Origin: Atherinomorus stipes
Lineage: Eukaryota; Chordata; Actinopteri; Atheriniformes; Atherinidae
Assembly: GCA_023101725.1 (NCBI GenBank)
Contig: JALJCO010010201.1
Location: 124,001-188,000 of the forward strand
Reading direction: 5' to 3'
Length of the DNA: 64,000 nucleotides
Within the stretch, counting starts at the first letter, position 1. Each line of letters starts with the position of its first letter. The notes under the pieces were generated by a model that saw nothing but the letters and a program-made list of their open reading frames with translations, did no database searches and had not been told where the DNA came from. A program made the position numbers and the translations under genes. This document shows, piece by piece, positions 53,143 through 64,000 of the stretch.

Positions 53143-53439
53143 AGACATATCAGGCCCGGATTTAGACAGCCCCACTAGGAGGTGCAGGTAGCATATAAGT
53201 GGGGGCAAGGGTGGCGCAGCTGGAAAATTTTGGGGATGTCAAATCCCCCAAACCCCTAAAATGCATAGAAAACTATACTAACTATGCTATCATCATGTCA
53301 GTACATCTATCCACATCTCTGTCTCTCTTTGATTGGTCTTATTAGGTTTTATGTTGTTTGCTCTTCCTGACATTAACCTCTGCATTTACCCGGGCCTGGG
53401 ACCAGCACAAAAAGGACACTGGCTTGTGTCTGCGGAGGA

Positions 53440-53556
<117 letters not shown>

Positions 53557-54183
53557 TTTATGCATTTTTTTTTGTCATTTTTATGTGTGGCTCATATCAT
53601 TCATTATAACATCAGCCGTCTGCTTTTCTGTGTTAAAGTCCCAAATGCGTCCATATTCACACCTGTTGTTATAGCCTTCTTGAGAGCCAGAGTAACTCGA
53701 TTTTTCTCACATGTAGATTGTGCGGTGGAAGGGGGAAAAACACGAGACAAAGAGGAGAAAGAGCTCTCACATTAGAATGGTTAGAATTTGTGGCGAGTCA
53801 CTATGGAGGAGCAGGAATGATCGCTCTGCTGCTGCTAATGCTGCAGTTCTGCTACCGGCAGCTTCACTGTGCTAGCTTTAGCTTTAGCAACCAGAAATCT
53901 GAGCATAGTGACTCGACTGTTCAAATTACAAAAGAGAAAAGAGAGTGATAAGAGAGACATAGAGAGAACGAGAACACGTTGAGAGAAAGAGTAACCAAAT
54001 AAAGAGGGCGGAAGAAATCTCAAAACAGTGGCTGAGCTAACGGCAGCATGTCTGTGTGCTGGACTGTGACTGTGAATGATACGCGGAGCTCAGGTTGACC
54101 AGAGGAAAGTGAAGCGACTGGCCCGGACTGGACACACCCTTCCTATGTATCTACCATAGCTACCAATCAGTAGCTACTTTGAT

Positions 54184-54187
<4 letters not shown>

Positions 54188-54253
<66 letters not shown>
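54188..54253. repeat. (GA)n microsatellite
   Basis: About 33 GA units inside the hAT element. Confidence 0.95.
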
Positions 54254-54257
<4 letters not shown>

Positions 54258-54371
54258 AATAATTTTTCAATTTCGGATTTTTGCATGCCATCATGTTTGG
54301 GGGGGCAGTCATGGCATTTAGGGGGGCATTGCCCCTCCTTGCCCATGCCTGTGTCCGGCCTCGAGACATAT

Positions 54372-54790
54372 CCCCTGACATGCAACACACGATTATTGCA
54401 AAGCCAATTGCATAAAATGTGGAAAAACTTGATAAATCCAACACATAAATCCTTCTGTATGAACTTCCATTTTCAATAACACTTTGTATCGGTTTTATAC
54501 TTGGGAAAGTTTAGGAATCAGACATGATTAGGCTTAGGAAGGATTCTTTTTTTGGCCTAAACTCTCAGTGTAACCTGGGAAACCTACAAAATACCAGTAT
54601 CATGTCTTAAACATTTAATTTCTTAAATTTTTTAAACGTACATAAGTGATATTACCTGCTTGAAAAATGCAACCTTATGGCGCCATTTGTTGAAGAGTCT
54701 TGAACAAACATTTTCACAAGTTGTGATGCTTGAAACGCTGGATACTCCCGGACTGTATTTTTACACAAACATGTTAAATGTTAAAACATT
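54372..54790. other. Unassigned non-coding stretch
   Basis: No gene or repeat is recognised. Confidence 0.55.
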
Positions 54791-54922
54791 TGGTCCTCCA
54801 GTACCTCTGCCATGCCCGTTTTAGTTCTGTCCAACTCCAGCACACCTGATGCAAATTGATTGAACTGCTTATCAGTTCTTTCCAAGCCTGCTTATGAACC
54901 ATTCATTTGAGCCAAGTGTTAA

Positions 54923-57194
54923 AGGAATAGTAAGGCAAGGCAAGGCAAGTTCATTTGTATAGCACATTTCATGTACAGAACAATTCAAAGTGCTTTACAT
55001 AAAACATTATAAGCAAAACAAAAAAAAAATAAGAAGCATGATTCAAAATTAAAAGCATTTAAGATTAAAAAGAGAGAATATAGAGATGTGCAGATTTTAA
55101 CTTTTGAATAAAATCTACGTAAATGCAGCTGAGAACAGGTAGGTCTTCAACCTGGATTTAAATAAACTAAGTGTTTCAGCTGATCTGAGATTTTCTGGGA
55201 GTTTGTTCCAGACATGTGGAGCATAGAAGCTGAACACAGCTTCTCCATGTCTGGTTCTGACTCTGGGAACTGATAAAAGACCGGATCCAGATGACCTGAG
55301 GGGTCTAGTAGGTTCATACTGGGTCAAGAGGTCACTGATGTATTTTGGGCCTAAACCATTCAGAGCTTTATAGACCAACAGCAGAACTTTAAAGTCTATT
55401 CTCTGATGGACCGGCAACCAGTGTAAAGACCTCAGAATTGGACTGATGTCCATTTTTCTGGTCTTAGTGAGAACTCGGGCAGCAGAGTTCTGAATGAGCT
55501 GCAGCTGTTTAACTGATTTTTTAGGTAGACCAGTAAAGACGCTGTTACAGTAGTCAAGCTGACTGAAGATGAATGCATGGACTAGTTTTTCCAGATTTTC
55601 CTGAGACATCAGATCTTTGATCTTTGAGATGTTCTTCAGGTGATAGTAGGCTGATTTAGTGATTGTTTTGATGTGTTTTTCAAAGTTTAGGTCTGAGTCC
55701 ATCACTACACCCAGATTTCTGACCTGATTGGTGGTTTTTAGGTGTATGGACTGAAGTTCTGTGACAACCTGCTGTCTTTTCTCTTTGGCTCCAAAAACAA
55801 TCACCTCCGTTTTGTTTTTGTTCAGCTGAAGAAAGTTTAGGCACATCCAGTCATTAATCTTAATACATTTACCAAGAGCCTATACAGGGCCCCGGTCTCC
55901 TGGTGACACTGTAATATATAGCTGTGTGTCATCTGCGTAGCCATGGTAACTAATATTGTTGTTCTTTATAACCTGGGCCAGTGGTAGCATGTAGATACTA
56001 AACAGAAGAGGCCCCAGGATAGAGCCCTGGGGAACTCCACAGGTCATTTTTGTCCGCTCAGATGTAAAATTACCTACTGATACAAAGTACTTTGTGTTCT
56101 CCAAGTATGTTTTGAACCAGTTTAGTACAGAACTAAGAGACCCACCCACTTCTCCAGTCGTTGGAGTAATATAATGTGGTCAGCTGTATCAAATGCAGGA
56201 CTGAGATCCAGTAAAACCACCACTGACATTTTTCCAGTGTCAGTATTCAGACATATGTCATTCATGACTTTGGTCAGAGCAGTCTCGGTGCTGTGGTGCT
56301 GTCTAAAACCTGACTGGAAGACATCATAACAGTTGTTTTAAAAAGTAATTTAGCTGGTGAAAAACTGCTTTTTCAATGATCTTACTTAAAAATGGAAGAT
56401 TGGAGATCGGCCAGTAGCTGCTCGTCTATGTCTTGTCCAGATTATCCTTTTTTAGCAGAGGTTTGATCACAGCTGTTTTCAGTGACTCTGGGAAAACACC
56501 TGGCGTTCACAATCTGAAGCAGATCTGACTCCAAGGTCTTTGAGACCTTTTTTTTAAAAAAACAGTAGTACACCGAAAGGAATGATGTACGTTCATTTTC
56601 TACTCACCCTCATGGTGAGCAAGACTCTGGAGCACTTTTTTAATATCTCAAATGCAGCCAGCGATCGGACAGGTTTTGGTTTTCCCCCAACTTTCATGTA
56701 ATGGAGTTCACCAGAACCAAAAAGGTCCATAAAAGTCCACAAAAACTTGGCTATACAGTATTCCTCAATACTGCTTGTCCACGGTAATCCAAGTGTCCTG
56801 AGGGGGTAGCGTCCATAATTTACTCGATACAACATCATTTAGTATATTTTTATAGCCTAAACAGTACTACATTGCCATTTCTATTTGCGCGTACGTGCGC
56901 ATTCACAACACTACAGAAGCCGTTGCGTTCAGCGCCTACTCTGCCGATAATGCAAGCGTAGAAGAAGAAATTTGCTGTTTACATTGTGCCAAGAGCGAAC
57001 AAGCTGCAGACAAACCGGGACAAACACAATAGGGGTTGGTTATTGATTTAAGACAAAGAAAGAAAGAAAGAAAAAGGGAATGCGCGATCTCATCTGCCAC
57101 GGCCTCCATAGTGTCGTGAACTCACAAGGGCGCGCTTCGCGGCAGCTAGATGTAGTACTGTGAAGGCACATCATTCTGTGCGTGTACTATTCCT
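54923..57194 (-). mobile_element. MITE-A copy 3, split by the LINE
   Basis: AGGAATAGTA (54923-54932) follows TTAA (54919-54922). The remainder resumes at about 56566 with TAGTACACC and ends CTATTCCT (57194) before TTAA (57195-57198). Joined, it is a MITE-A of about 640 bp. It keeps the empty target of the hAT found in copy 1 (around 56925-56955). A short AAAG run lies near 57055. Confidence 0.85.
54933..56565 (-). pseudogene. L2-type LINE, 5'-truncated, reverse transcriptase with breaks
   Basis: An antisense retrotransposon inserted in MITE-A. TAGTA flanks both sides (54928-54932 and 56566-56570). Its 3' end is at the left, with TTGCC repeats and the tail 'aaagcactttgaattgttct' on the minus strand. 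Minus-strand translation gives LKTAVIKPLLKK, then SGFRQHHSTETALTKVMNDI, then CGVPQGSILGPLLF and YADDTQLY, the catalytic motif (55928-55939). The C-terminal block has HWLPVHQRIDFKVLLLVYKA. It is broken by a TAG near 55877, a 1-nt frame change near 56147, and others upstream of 56300. The last 243 codons are open. The N-terminus and endonuclease are absent, so it is not autonomous. Confidence 0.92.
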
Positions 57195-57198
57195 TTAA

Positions 57199-57674
57199 AG
57201 GGACTAGAGGCAGGAATTTAAAAAAAAACAAACATGCATGTCCATTTTTTTTATACTAATGGGTGATGAAGTGCTAAATACCAAAAAGAACATTTCCACC
57301 CACGTTTCTCTACGTTGCCTTGAACAGGCTGTGTGCTGCAAAATGTGCTGCAATTTGGTGTCAGAATTTCCCGCGCTGCCCTGCAGATATGACGGCAAAT
57401 GACACTACATCCGCAGTTTTGATACAGGAAGAAGACGGTCGCAGTAAATTCAAACACTGTAAGCAATAGTTATGGATTTTTCTGCCGTCAACAAATGATC
57501 CAGATCAACTGAAAGACCACTAAAAAGTGTAACTACGAAGAAAAAGGTAAGTAAACAACATCATAGCTTCAGTTTGTGCACGCTCCTGTGAAGGCTTGGC
57601 TCGTGGCTGCAGTTACCTGAAGCGCCAGTCACGCCAGTTGCGAGTGTCATTACTAAATCTTGCCTCAAGTCCCT
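57199..57674 (-). mobile_element. MITE-B copy 3, reverse orientation
   Basis: TTAA at 57195-57198 and 57675-57678 flank 476 bp. Left AGGGACTAGAGGCAGG, right TGCCTCAAGTCCCT. It is the inverse of copies at 40773 and 46135 along its length. Its left TTAA is also the right TTAA of MITE-A copy 3. Confidence 0.92.
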
Positions 57675-57772
57675 TTAAAATATGGAAATCTCCAGAATAT
57701 GCAGGGCAGGGGTACTTGAGGACCAGGATTGCAAAACTCTGCTCTAAGTTGTCCCTAGGAGTGAATGTAAGG

Positions 57773-57928
57773 ATGTGTGGTTGTCTGACTCTTTGTGTTG
57801 GACCTGCACAGACTGGCGACCTGTCAAGGTTGTAGTCTGCCTCTCGCCTGATAATACCTGGGATAAGCTCCAGTGACCCCCGCGACCCTTAATTGGACTA
57901 AGCGGTATAGAAAATGAATGAATGAATG
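57773..57928 (+). mobile_element. Fish SINE/LINE 3'-tail with (ATGA)n
   Basis: 'actggcgacctgtcaaggtt', 'gcctctcgcctgataatacc', 'gggataagctccagtgaccc', 'cgcgaccctt' and 'taagcggtatagaaaatg' occur in order, ending in ATGA repeats. This is the typical L2-related retroposon tail of fishes. The body is missing or not recognised. Confidence 0.8.
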
Positions 57929-58973
57929 TTAAGATACATGCGTTAATGAGTAGCGTTCATATTTTCCATATTTTTGTTTCTATCTGAATAAGGCTGTTTT
58001 AATATATAAATGTGAAGTCAGCTTAGCTCTTCCTGGCAAGATGTAAATAAGTTCTTGTGTAAAGTAAAAGTGTCATGCATCCCATGGGAACTCGCTCTCG
58101 TGGAAGCTGCAAAACTTGCAATGACTTTGGCCTGACAGAAACTGACAAAAAAAAAGGCATGTGGAACAAAAGGAGGTTTCAGAAGAGCTAAGGGACCAGC
58201 CATCTGAGTCTGAAGGATTAATAGATTACTTTACACAGCAGAAAGTCAAAGGAGAGACCTGTCAGGTAAATTAAACCCAACCCAGTCTCACTCCAGAACG
58301 TAACAGTTCTACGTTGGTCCACAGCACAATAAGTACCTATTTCACAATTTGGCCTCTGAAAACGTACTTACTACGTTTGATTTTCCCATTCATTTCTGCA
58401 GGTCAAGTGACTGCAGAGTTTCTCCCAAGAGAACATGGCGGATATCCCTTCAATTTTGGGTGTTAATTGTCATATTTTAAGATAGATTGCGACTCTACCA
58501 TTGTTTTGATCACTTTTCTAGCGAGAAAAATACACTTTATTTTCAAATTATCCATTCATTTTATGTATTCAATCCATAGTTTTTTTCGTTCCGACCGACA
58601 TTTTGTCCAGTCTCTCAACAAAATTGTAGAGATACTACGTTTTTTCACTTCAGTGGTTGCAACGCTTTTAACAACAGGGCTTAAAGCAAATTAAAATCCT
58701 GCGCCTGAACTTTTTTCGGACGAGTAGGCTTGTTTAAACAGAGTTCATTCGCATTTACATCGGAGAATTTGGCCAAAAATCGAGGCGATTTTTTTGTGAC
58801 TAGGGTCTAAATCGTGACGTAATAACACTTTCGTGCTGCTACAGCGTATATCATTTTCTGCAAGCATTATGTCTTTTTTTTTTTTTTTTTTGCAAGTCCA
58901 AGTCATGTCTTATGGCTGAAGTCCACGTTGCAAGTCTCTTTCAGCTGTATTCAGTAATCTTTCATGTCATGCC
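57929..58973. other. Unassigned non-coding stretch
   Basis: No gene is recognised. A T run of about 20 lies at 58874-58891. Confidence 0.55.
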
Positions 58974-59055
58974 TAGGACTGGGCGATATACCGGTATGAC
59001 GATGTAGATATGATATTTACATGAGAGAGAATTTACATATACCGTTATATAGGTA
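58974..59055. mobile_element. hAT-like left end
   Basis: TAGGACTGGGCGATATACCG followed by 'gtatgacgatgtagatatga' resembles a widespread fish hAT end. The right end was not found in the window. Confidence 0.5.
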
Positions 59056-62000
59056 TTAGCTGTGCAAATGTTTTGGTTTTATTTTTTGGTAATGACCCGG
59101 CTGCACCTGACAAACTCCGACAAGAAACGGAAGTCTGGAAGTTCTGTGCGCGGTGATTGTGCTCTGCTCCTCTCTCCCTCTCTGCCTGAGCACAGCCGGC
59201 TGCTCCGCCCCTCCCCTTACAGAGACCAACGTGCTACCTGCACCCCCTCTCCCCTCCCCCTCCTCAATCCCCGCATGCTCACCGCTGCGGAAAAGCGACC
59301 ATGTGCGCTCCTTCGGTTTCTTGCACAAACTACTGCACTGCCGTCTCTAACTAGTTCTTCCATCCTCGCTCAGCGCCGGTTATTTTCAAGTCCTTTATCG
59401 GTCAGGACGGCGCCATAAACTCAGCCTCCAGGATATGATGTTCCATAGCTGACATTTGCAAGCAGCCGTTCACTGCTGCCGCTGCTGGATGTCAGCTGCA
59501 GCTAGATCTGGATCATCATCTAACCACACTGCTCTACTTGCGATTGAGTAGAAATGCGCTCCAATGAGCGCCGAAATACGTTGATCCTACTTGTAGATAA
59601 ATATGACCATTTATAGTGTGGGATTGTAGGCCTACGCAACTTTTTTACCACACACTTGACTATATCAAGTTGTTACCGTGGAGTTTTTTTCTTCTTCTTT
59701 TTTTTTCCCCTTGCTGCCACACGCCGGAAATCTGGCACGGTGCCGGAAAACTTTAAGCCCTGTAACAATATACTGGAATAAGCCAGTGTCCTTGTAATCA
59801 GGCCTAAACACAATTCGATCTCACAGAAGTACGTGAAATACATGGATTATAATGATGTTTCAACACTTATTAGATCAATATAGTCAATAGCTGAGCCATT
59901 TATCTACACGACTTTCCTGTTTCTGGAACAGTCACTTCCAGGATTCCCTTCTACTAAAATTGAAGTGTGGATAGCGAATTAAAATAAAGATATTCACACT
60001 TCTAAAACGACACGTCACCCATTAAAAACTCTTTGGGAGCCATTTCTGGTGTGTGTGTTTCTGCTCTTTATTTTATGTTCCACTTTATCCAGCTCCCAGT
60101 TAGATGTGCGTCACTGTTTAGTTCTGGATGGCAAAACAACACACACACACGCATGCAAGATAACAGAGAAGATGAAAACCTTAATAGTCTACCGCAATTT
60201 GATTGGTGGAATTACAATGGAGATATTACAAAAACATTATGTCAGCAGTCACAAAAACATAACTTGTGCTTTTATTTGTTCCAGTGTTGAGAGACCGAGC
60301 TGTAATGAAAACATGGCTACCTCAGATACAAATGTGAACCCCTAAAATGCATTTATGATTAACCTTTGTGCTCAGCTCCTTTCTTAGGATCTCTAGCTTG
60401 CTGTGAATGCGAGAGGCCTTGCAGAAAGGGAATGTCTAGCACTTGTTTTACCGTGTGTGCCTTTGTAGTTTAGATGCTTCTTTTATAAGTTCTTTTATAA
60501 GTTTCTTAGAAGTTAGATAAGTTTCATGTATAACCATATACTGTTATGTTACATTGTTCATTGACCTTGATGTGATGGAGACTGTAGGTGGTAAAATGCT
60601 TCCTGTTCTTTGCAGAAAAAGACGCAGAAGACACCTGCATGTGTTCCAATGTTTTATTCCTTTATTACATTTATTTGTATTACATTTAAGTTACTTTCAT
60701 GTATTTCAGTATGTTAAATGATGTACTCTCTAGCCCTGACAAAACCTCTCATATGTTAGTGTTCTAGTCTGTTCCTGGCCACCTTATTGGAAAGATATAA
60801 AGTGATAACCCGGTCACAACCAGGTCAGCTTGACCTTTGGTCATGAACAAGTGTAAGTCGCCTTGCGGTTGTTGACACCTACACTTATTCGGCTGAAGAA
60901 GCGGGGAGCAAGTAAAGGTCACCGCGCTCGTGAGGCTGAGGCTCTATAGCTGCACGGTGAAAGAAGGGCTGCGGTTTCACAGCTGCCTCGCTAGAGACCC
61001 TTCAAAGGCCCCAAGGTGTGTAGAAGATGCATCAGTCAACAGGAAACCGAACCGTTGGGCAGGAAACGGGGTCGTGAAGAACGTGGTTGTCATCAGAACA
61101 TAGATAGCACTGATGCTCCACTCCACTGAATTGAGAGTAAAGGTTAACGGTTTGCAAAACCAGACACAGGAAACCAACGGAATGGATGGCTACAAACACG
61201 TGAGCACCGCTTCCACATATGGGACCACAGAAACCATATTTGGGCATCCTGAAGAAGGAAGACGCAGCCAGGAACTGACTGTAAGAGGGTAAAATCAAGG
61301 GTGACATAGAGAGAAATCGTAATAGCTCCAACGTAATAATGTTGGACAGAAACAAACACATCCTACTGTCTGTGACAACGTTGGACACGCGCACCTGCCC
61401 CCCTCCTTACCCCTCCTCCCGCACCTTTGCAGATGCAGAGTGAGATCGAGAAGGCAAAAATAAAGCTGAGGAGTCTTAAAAAGAAAGAAAAAAGCACAGG
61501 CCAGAGATGTTGCAAAGTTCTGTAAGATAACCGACATGTTTGTCAGTGAATGAGCAGGTGAGACAACAGATCATCCAGCACCACTAGCTTAATAAGTAGG
61601 AGCTGATGGATAAAACTAACTTGATAAAACAAAAGTTTAAAGTTGTAACAAAGGATATTACAAATCCTAGAAGATGGTTAACTACATAAAGCAAGATAAT
61701 TAATGATATGAATGCTGAATTCTTTAGGCTTTATGATATTTTATTTAAAATCCCATTAAGATTAAAAAAATTTGTTGTTATATAGCATATATAGCCATTG
61801 CATAAATAGTAAATTACTGAATCTGAATAGCTGGGAATTATGGGTGACTTTTGAACTTTTCTTACAAAGATGGAAAAGGGAGCAGTGTCTGCCTGTAAGC
61901 AGCTGCAAGAGGACTGCAGTCAGCAGTGGTGGACGGCAGCAGTCAGGAATCAGACCAGGAACCTCCAGGTACAATTTAAGTACAAACTAAACATGCAGGT

Positions 62001-63952
62001 GATGCTTTTAGATTTCTATTTTACTTATGATACTCAGTATGCAATTTACTTTACACATGTAGATTATTGAAAGTGCTACTGTCATTCTGCAGAGGAACAA
62101 CATACACTGAGTGACTATGGTTGACACAGTAGTCTAATTTCTAACTAGTCTGGTACCTGTTAGATTAAAAATAAGATTAGTCTGAAGTTAAGGTGGACAA
62201 TGGTTTAACCTATTTTATTTGATATGTGTGGTAAGTCCTTTGGCAAACAAATAAAAATGGAAGTGAGGAAACTCAACGTGTTCTTTCTCACAACAGAGAA
62301 AAAACTTGAGTGATGTTGAAGTTATTGTTCTGATGCTCTCTCTCCTGAATGAGTACTTAACCTGAAAATAAATGTAGCCTATAACTTGTCATCTATTGCA
62401 TGACGTGTCTGATATGTTACATTATGCTCTTATGAATGTGTACAAGACTGAAAAATCAGTCAGAAAAGAGCACGCTCTTGGTATGATGCAAGCACGCAAA
62501 GTGCGTGAGCAAAAAAAAAAAAAAAAAATTCTAGTTGCACAGTTCCTGCAAGAATCTTATCTTACTTTCACCACTGATCCAGACGGCATCGGGGCGAGCC
62601 TGAGCGCGGCTGGGACCTTAATCTCGGAAGTGTCCTGCTCGATCTTCCCAGATCTCCAAACGAGTAAGTGGCTGGAAAGATCAAAAATGGTGTAATTCCA
62701 CCCGCTTCCCTCTGTGAAACAGAAAGTGGTCTGCGGAGCCTCACTATACGGGTCCGTGAGGATAAGCCTGTCGTAAATGTGGGGTATTTACCTATAATTA
62801 CCACAAAAGGGACGCACTGCTCTGTTATAGGAGTAGAGGCTGGCATGGGCTCATGGCTGTTCACTAATGTTTAAGGAGTCTAAAAGGGTAATACGTCTGA
62901 TCCGGGAAGGCGTGGGATTGCTCCGTCCTACACCAATTTCTTGGTGTTCACCCAGTGATTATACATTTACAATAAACTTCGTCCGTGGCGGGACGGAGTT
63001 GCGCACGCGATGGTGTCCGTGTATTTAAATGCCACATGCTATTTACATTTTCGTACTTTCTCACCACCACGATAAGCTGTTTATTAAAAATATCCGTTCA
63101 ACGTTGCATCTGTGGAAATGCGTAAGTGACAGCTCTCTGCTTCAAGCATCTGTGTTAACCCGCCTGCCTCAAATGTCCAACCAGTCACACAATACTTTGT
63201 GGAGCTCCCTGAGAAAAAAGTTCCACTCAGCCGAGCGGTCAAGAACAAGCCGCAAACCGTCCTCAAAGACGTCTGCAAGAACAAAATGACGTGATTTGGC
63301 CCGAGAGCAAGAAAAAAGTTTTCGCTTGTCACGGAGTATGTAGCAGCCTTTAGTATGATGTTAATTATTGGACAGAAGTTTGCCTCAGTTCTTCAGTCAG
63401 CTTATGTGGCTTAATTGCTGTACAAGAGTGATCAGATACAGATGGATATGCAATGTTTGGTTTGCTTTTTTAAGAAACTGATTTCTCATTGATTATCTTG
63501 ACAGTAATTAAAATGGTAGATAAATGCAGAAATGTAGAGGCCTCTGCACTGATGGCCAATGTTGTAGTACGTCATGGCACTCCAAAACACAATGTAACAT
63601 GAAGTAGGTAAAATCGGGGAATATGAAACGAGATAAATGAACGTGAGCTAGTTTATTTCGAGGCTGTGGATCTAGTTCAGAATTTCAGATTTATAATTAA
63701 CATGAACTAGTTTAGTTTTAATCCATGAACTGAACAATGAACTAGTTCTTAAAGTGTGAATTGCATAACACCAGATTATTGACTTGGATAGGGGAATATG
63801 AAGACTTAGCTGAAACTTATAAACATTGTGATGCACAGTAAAGTCAAGATAATTTCCCAGTTAGCCAGTACAGCAATTAAATGCCAACTCAGTAAGAAAG
63901 GATAGTCCAGTGAAGCCATAGATTTCTGAATGAGACACATCACACTGCAAAA
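59056..63952. other. Unassigned; several short frames without recognised products
   Basis: No convincing gene is seen. 59150-59420 is C-rich. 60900-61430 and 62570-63300 are GC-richer than their surroundings and hold open frames of 66-120 codons on both strands (for example 61032-61394 minus and 62668-62874 plus). None has a recognised motif or convincing splice extension. A 17-nt A run is at 62512-62528. Confidence 0.45.
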
Positions 63953-64000
63953 ACTCAAATCCTAGCAAGTATATTTTCTCATTGCTAGTCAAAATATTTC
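63953..64000 (+). mobile_element. Left end of a dispersed fish repeat running off the window
   Basis: CACTGCAAAAACTCAAATCC followed by 'tagcaagtatattttctcat' is the start of a repeat class frequent in teleosts. The rest lies beyond the window. Confidence 0.5.

Larger units (their letters stand above)
54791..57741. mobile_element. hAT-like MITE split by a stack of later insertions
   Basis: The left piece (54791-54918) reads 'tggtcctccagtacctctgc' and 'caactccagcacacctgatg'. The right piece (57679-57741) reads 'gcagggcaggggtacttgag' and 'gaccaggattgcaaaactct'. These are inverse ends of one repeat type: GGTCCTC-AGTACC-CTGCC on both. The gap is filled by MITE-A copy 3, its nested LINE, and MITE-B copy 3. 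The left terminus is poorly conserved, so no 8-bp duplication can be confirmed. Confidence 0.75.

Noticed and set aside
60900..61430. LTR retrotransposon remnant
   Set aside because: No TG...CA direct repeats, primer-binding site or gag/pol similarity could be seen.
62568..63332. Possible exons in a GC-richer patch (frames of 68-98 codons on both strands)
   Set aside because: No recognised domain or reading-frame-preserving splice pair was seen. It could be part of a Harbinger-like element, but no ends were found.

Overview
The window looks like nuclear DNA of a ray-finned fish, probably a percomorph-type teleost. That rests on AT-rich, intron-poor, gene-poor sequence packed with DNA transposons (Tc1/mariner, hAT, piggyBac, PIF/Harbinger-like and many TTAA-flanked MITEs), an L2-type LINE with a pentanucleotide tail, and long CA, TCTA and GA microsatellites. 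No complete host protein-coding gene, tRNA, rRNA or CRISPR array is visible; most of the window reads as intergenic or intronic.

The one convincing coding unit is a piggyBac transposase (4241-6105, + strand, one 83-nt intron, 593 aa, full catalytic aspartate set and Cys-rich tail). It lies inside an element bounded by TTAA at 3851-3854 and 8491-8494 with identical 13-bp terminal inverted repeats. A separate 1.8-kb terminal-inverted-repeat element (6427-8222) is nested in its 3' half. Other coding remnants are a decayed Tc1 transposase on + (about 14965-15805), a second decayed, N-terminally truncated Tc1 transposase on - (about 49595-50430), an antisense 5'-truncated L2-type reverse transcriptase (54933-56565), and a doubtful THAP-like first exon (27818-27991).

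Layout: 1-3.3 kb holds MITE-A with a nested hAT. 3.3-8.5 kb is the piggyBac region. 8.5-12.1 kb holds a TTAA MITE, a hairpin repeat and a PIF/Harbinger MITE. 14.0-14.7 kb is a 628-nt G run followed by 81 A, then the Tc1 copy and a hAT copy to 17.5 kb. 18-24 kb holds TTAA MITEs and a purine-only tract. 28.8-29.8 kb is another G/C-only and poly-A block. 38.6-46.6 kb has dispersed copies of MITE-E and MITE-B, one carrying a nested hAT MITE. 49.4-52.0 kb has the second Tc1, a CA/TA microsatellite and a MITE with 9-bp duplications. 53.1-57.7 kb has a hAT with microsatellites and then a four-element nest (hAT MITE containing MITE-A, which contains the LINE, plus MITE-B). 58-64 kb is mostly unassigned.

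The mobile elements share targets: elements flanked by TTAA are repeatedly found back to back, sharing one TTAA (8520, 9537, 57195). The intact piggyBac transposase is a candidate source of activity for at least some of them, but terminal sequences differ and this is inference. Several homopolymer blocks are probably assembly or base-calling artefacts, so nearby coordinates should be used with care.
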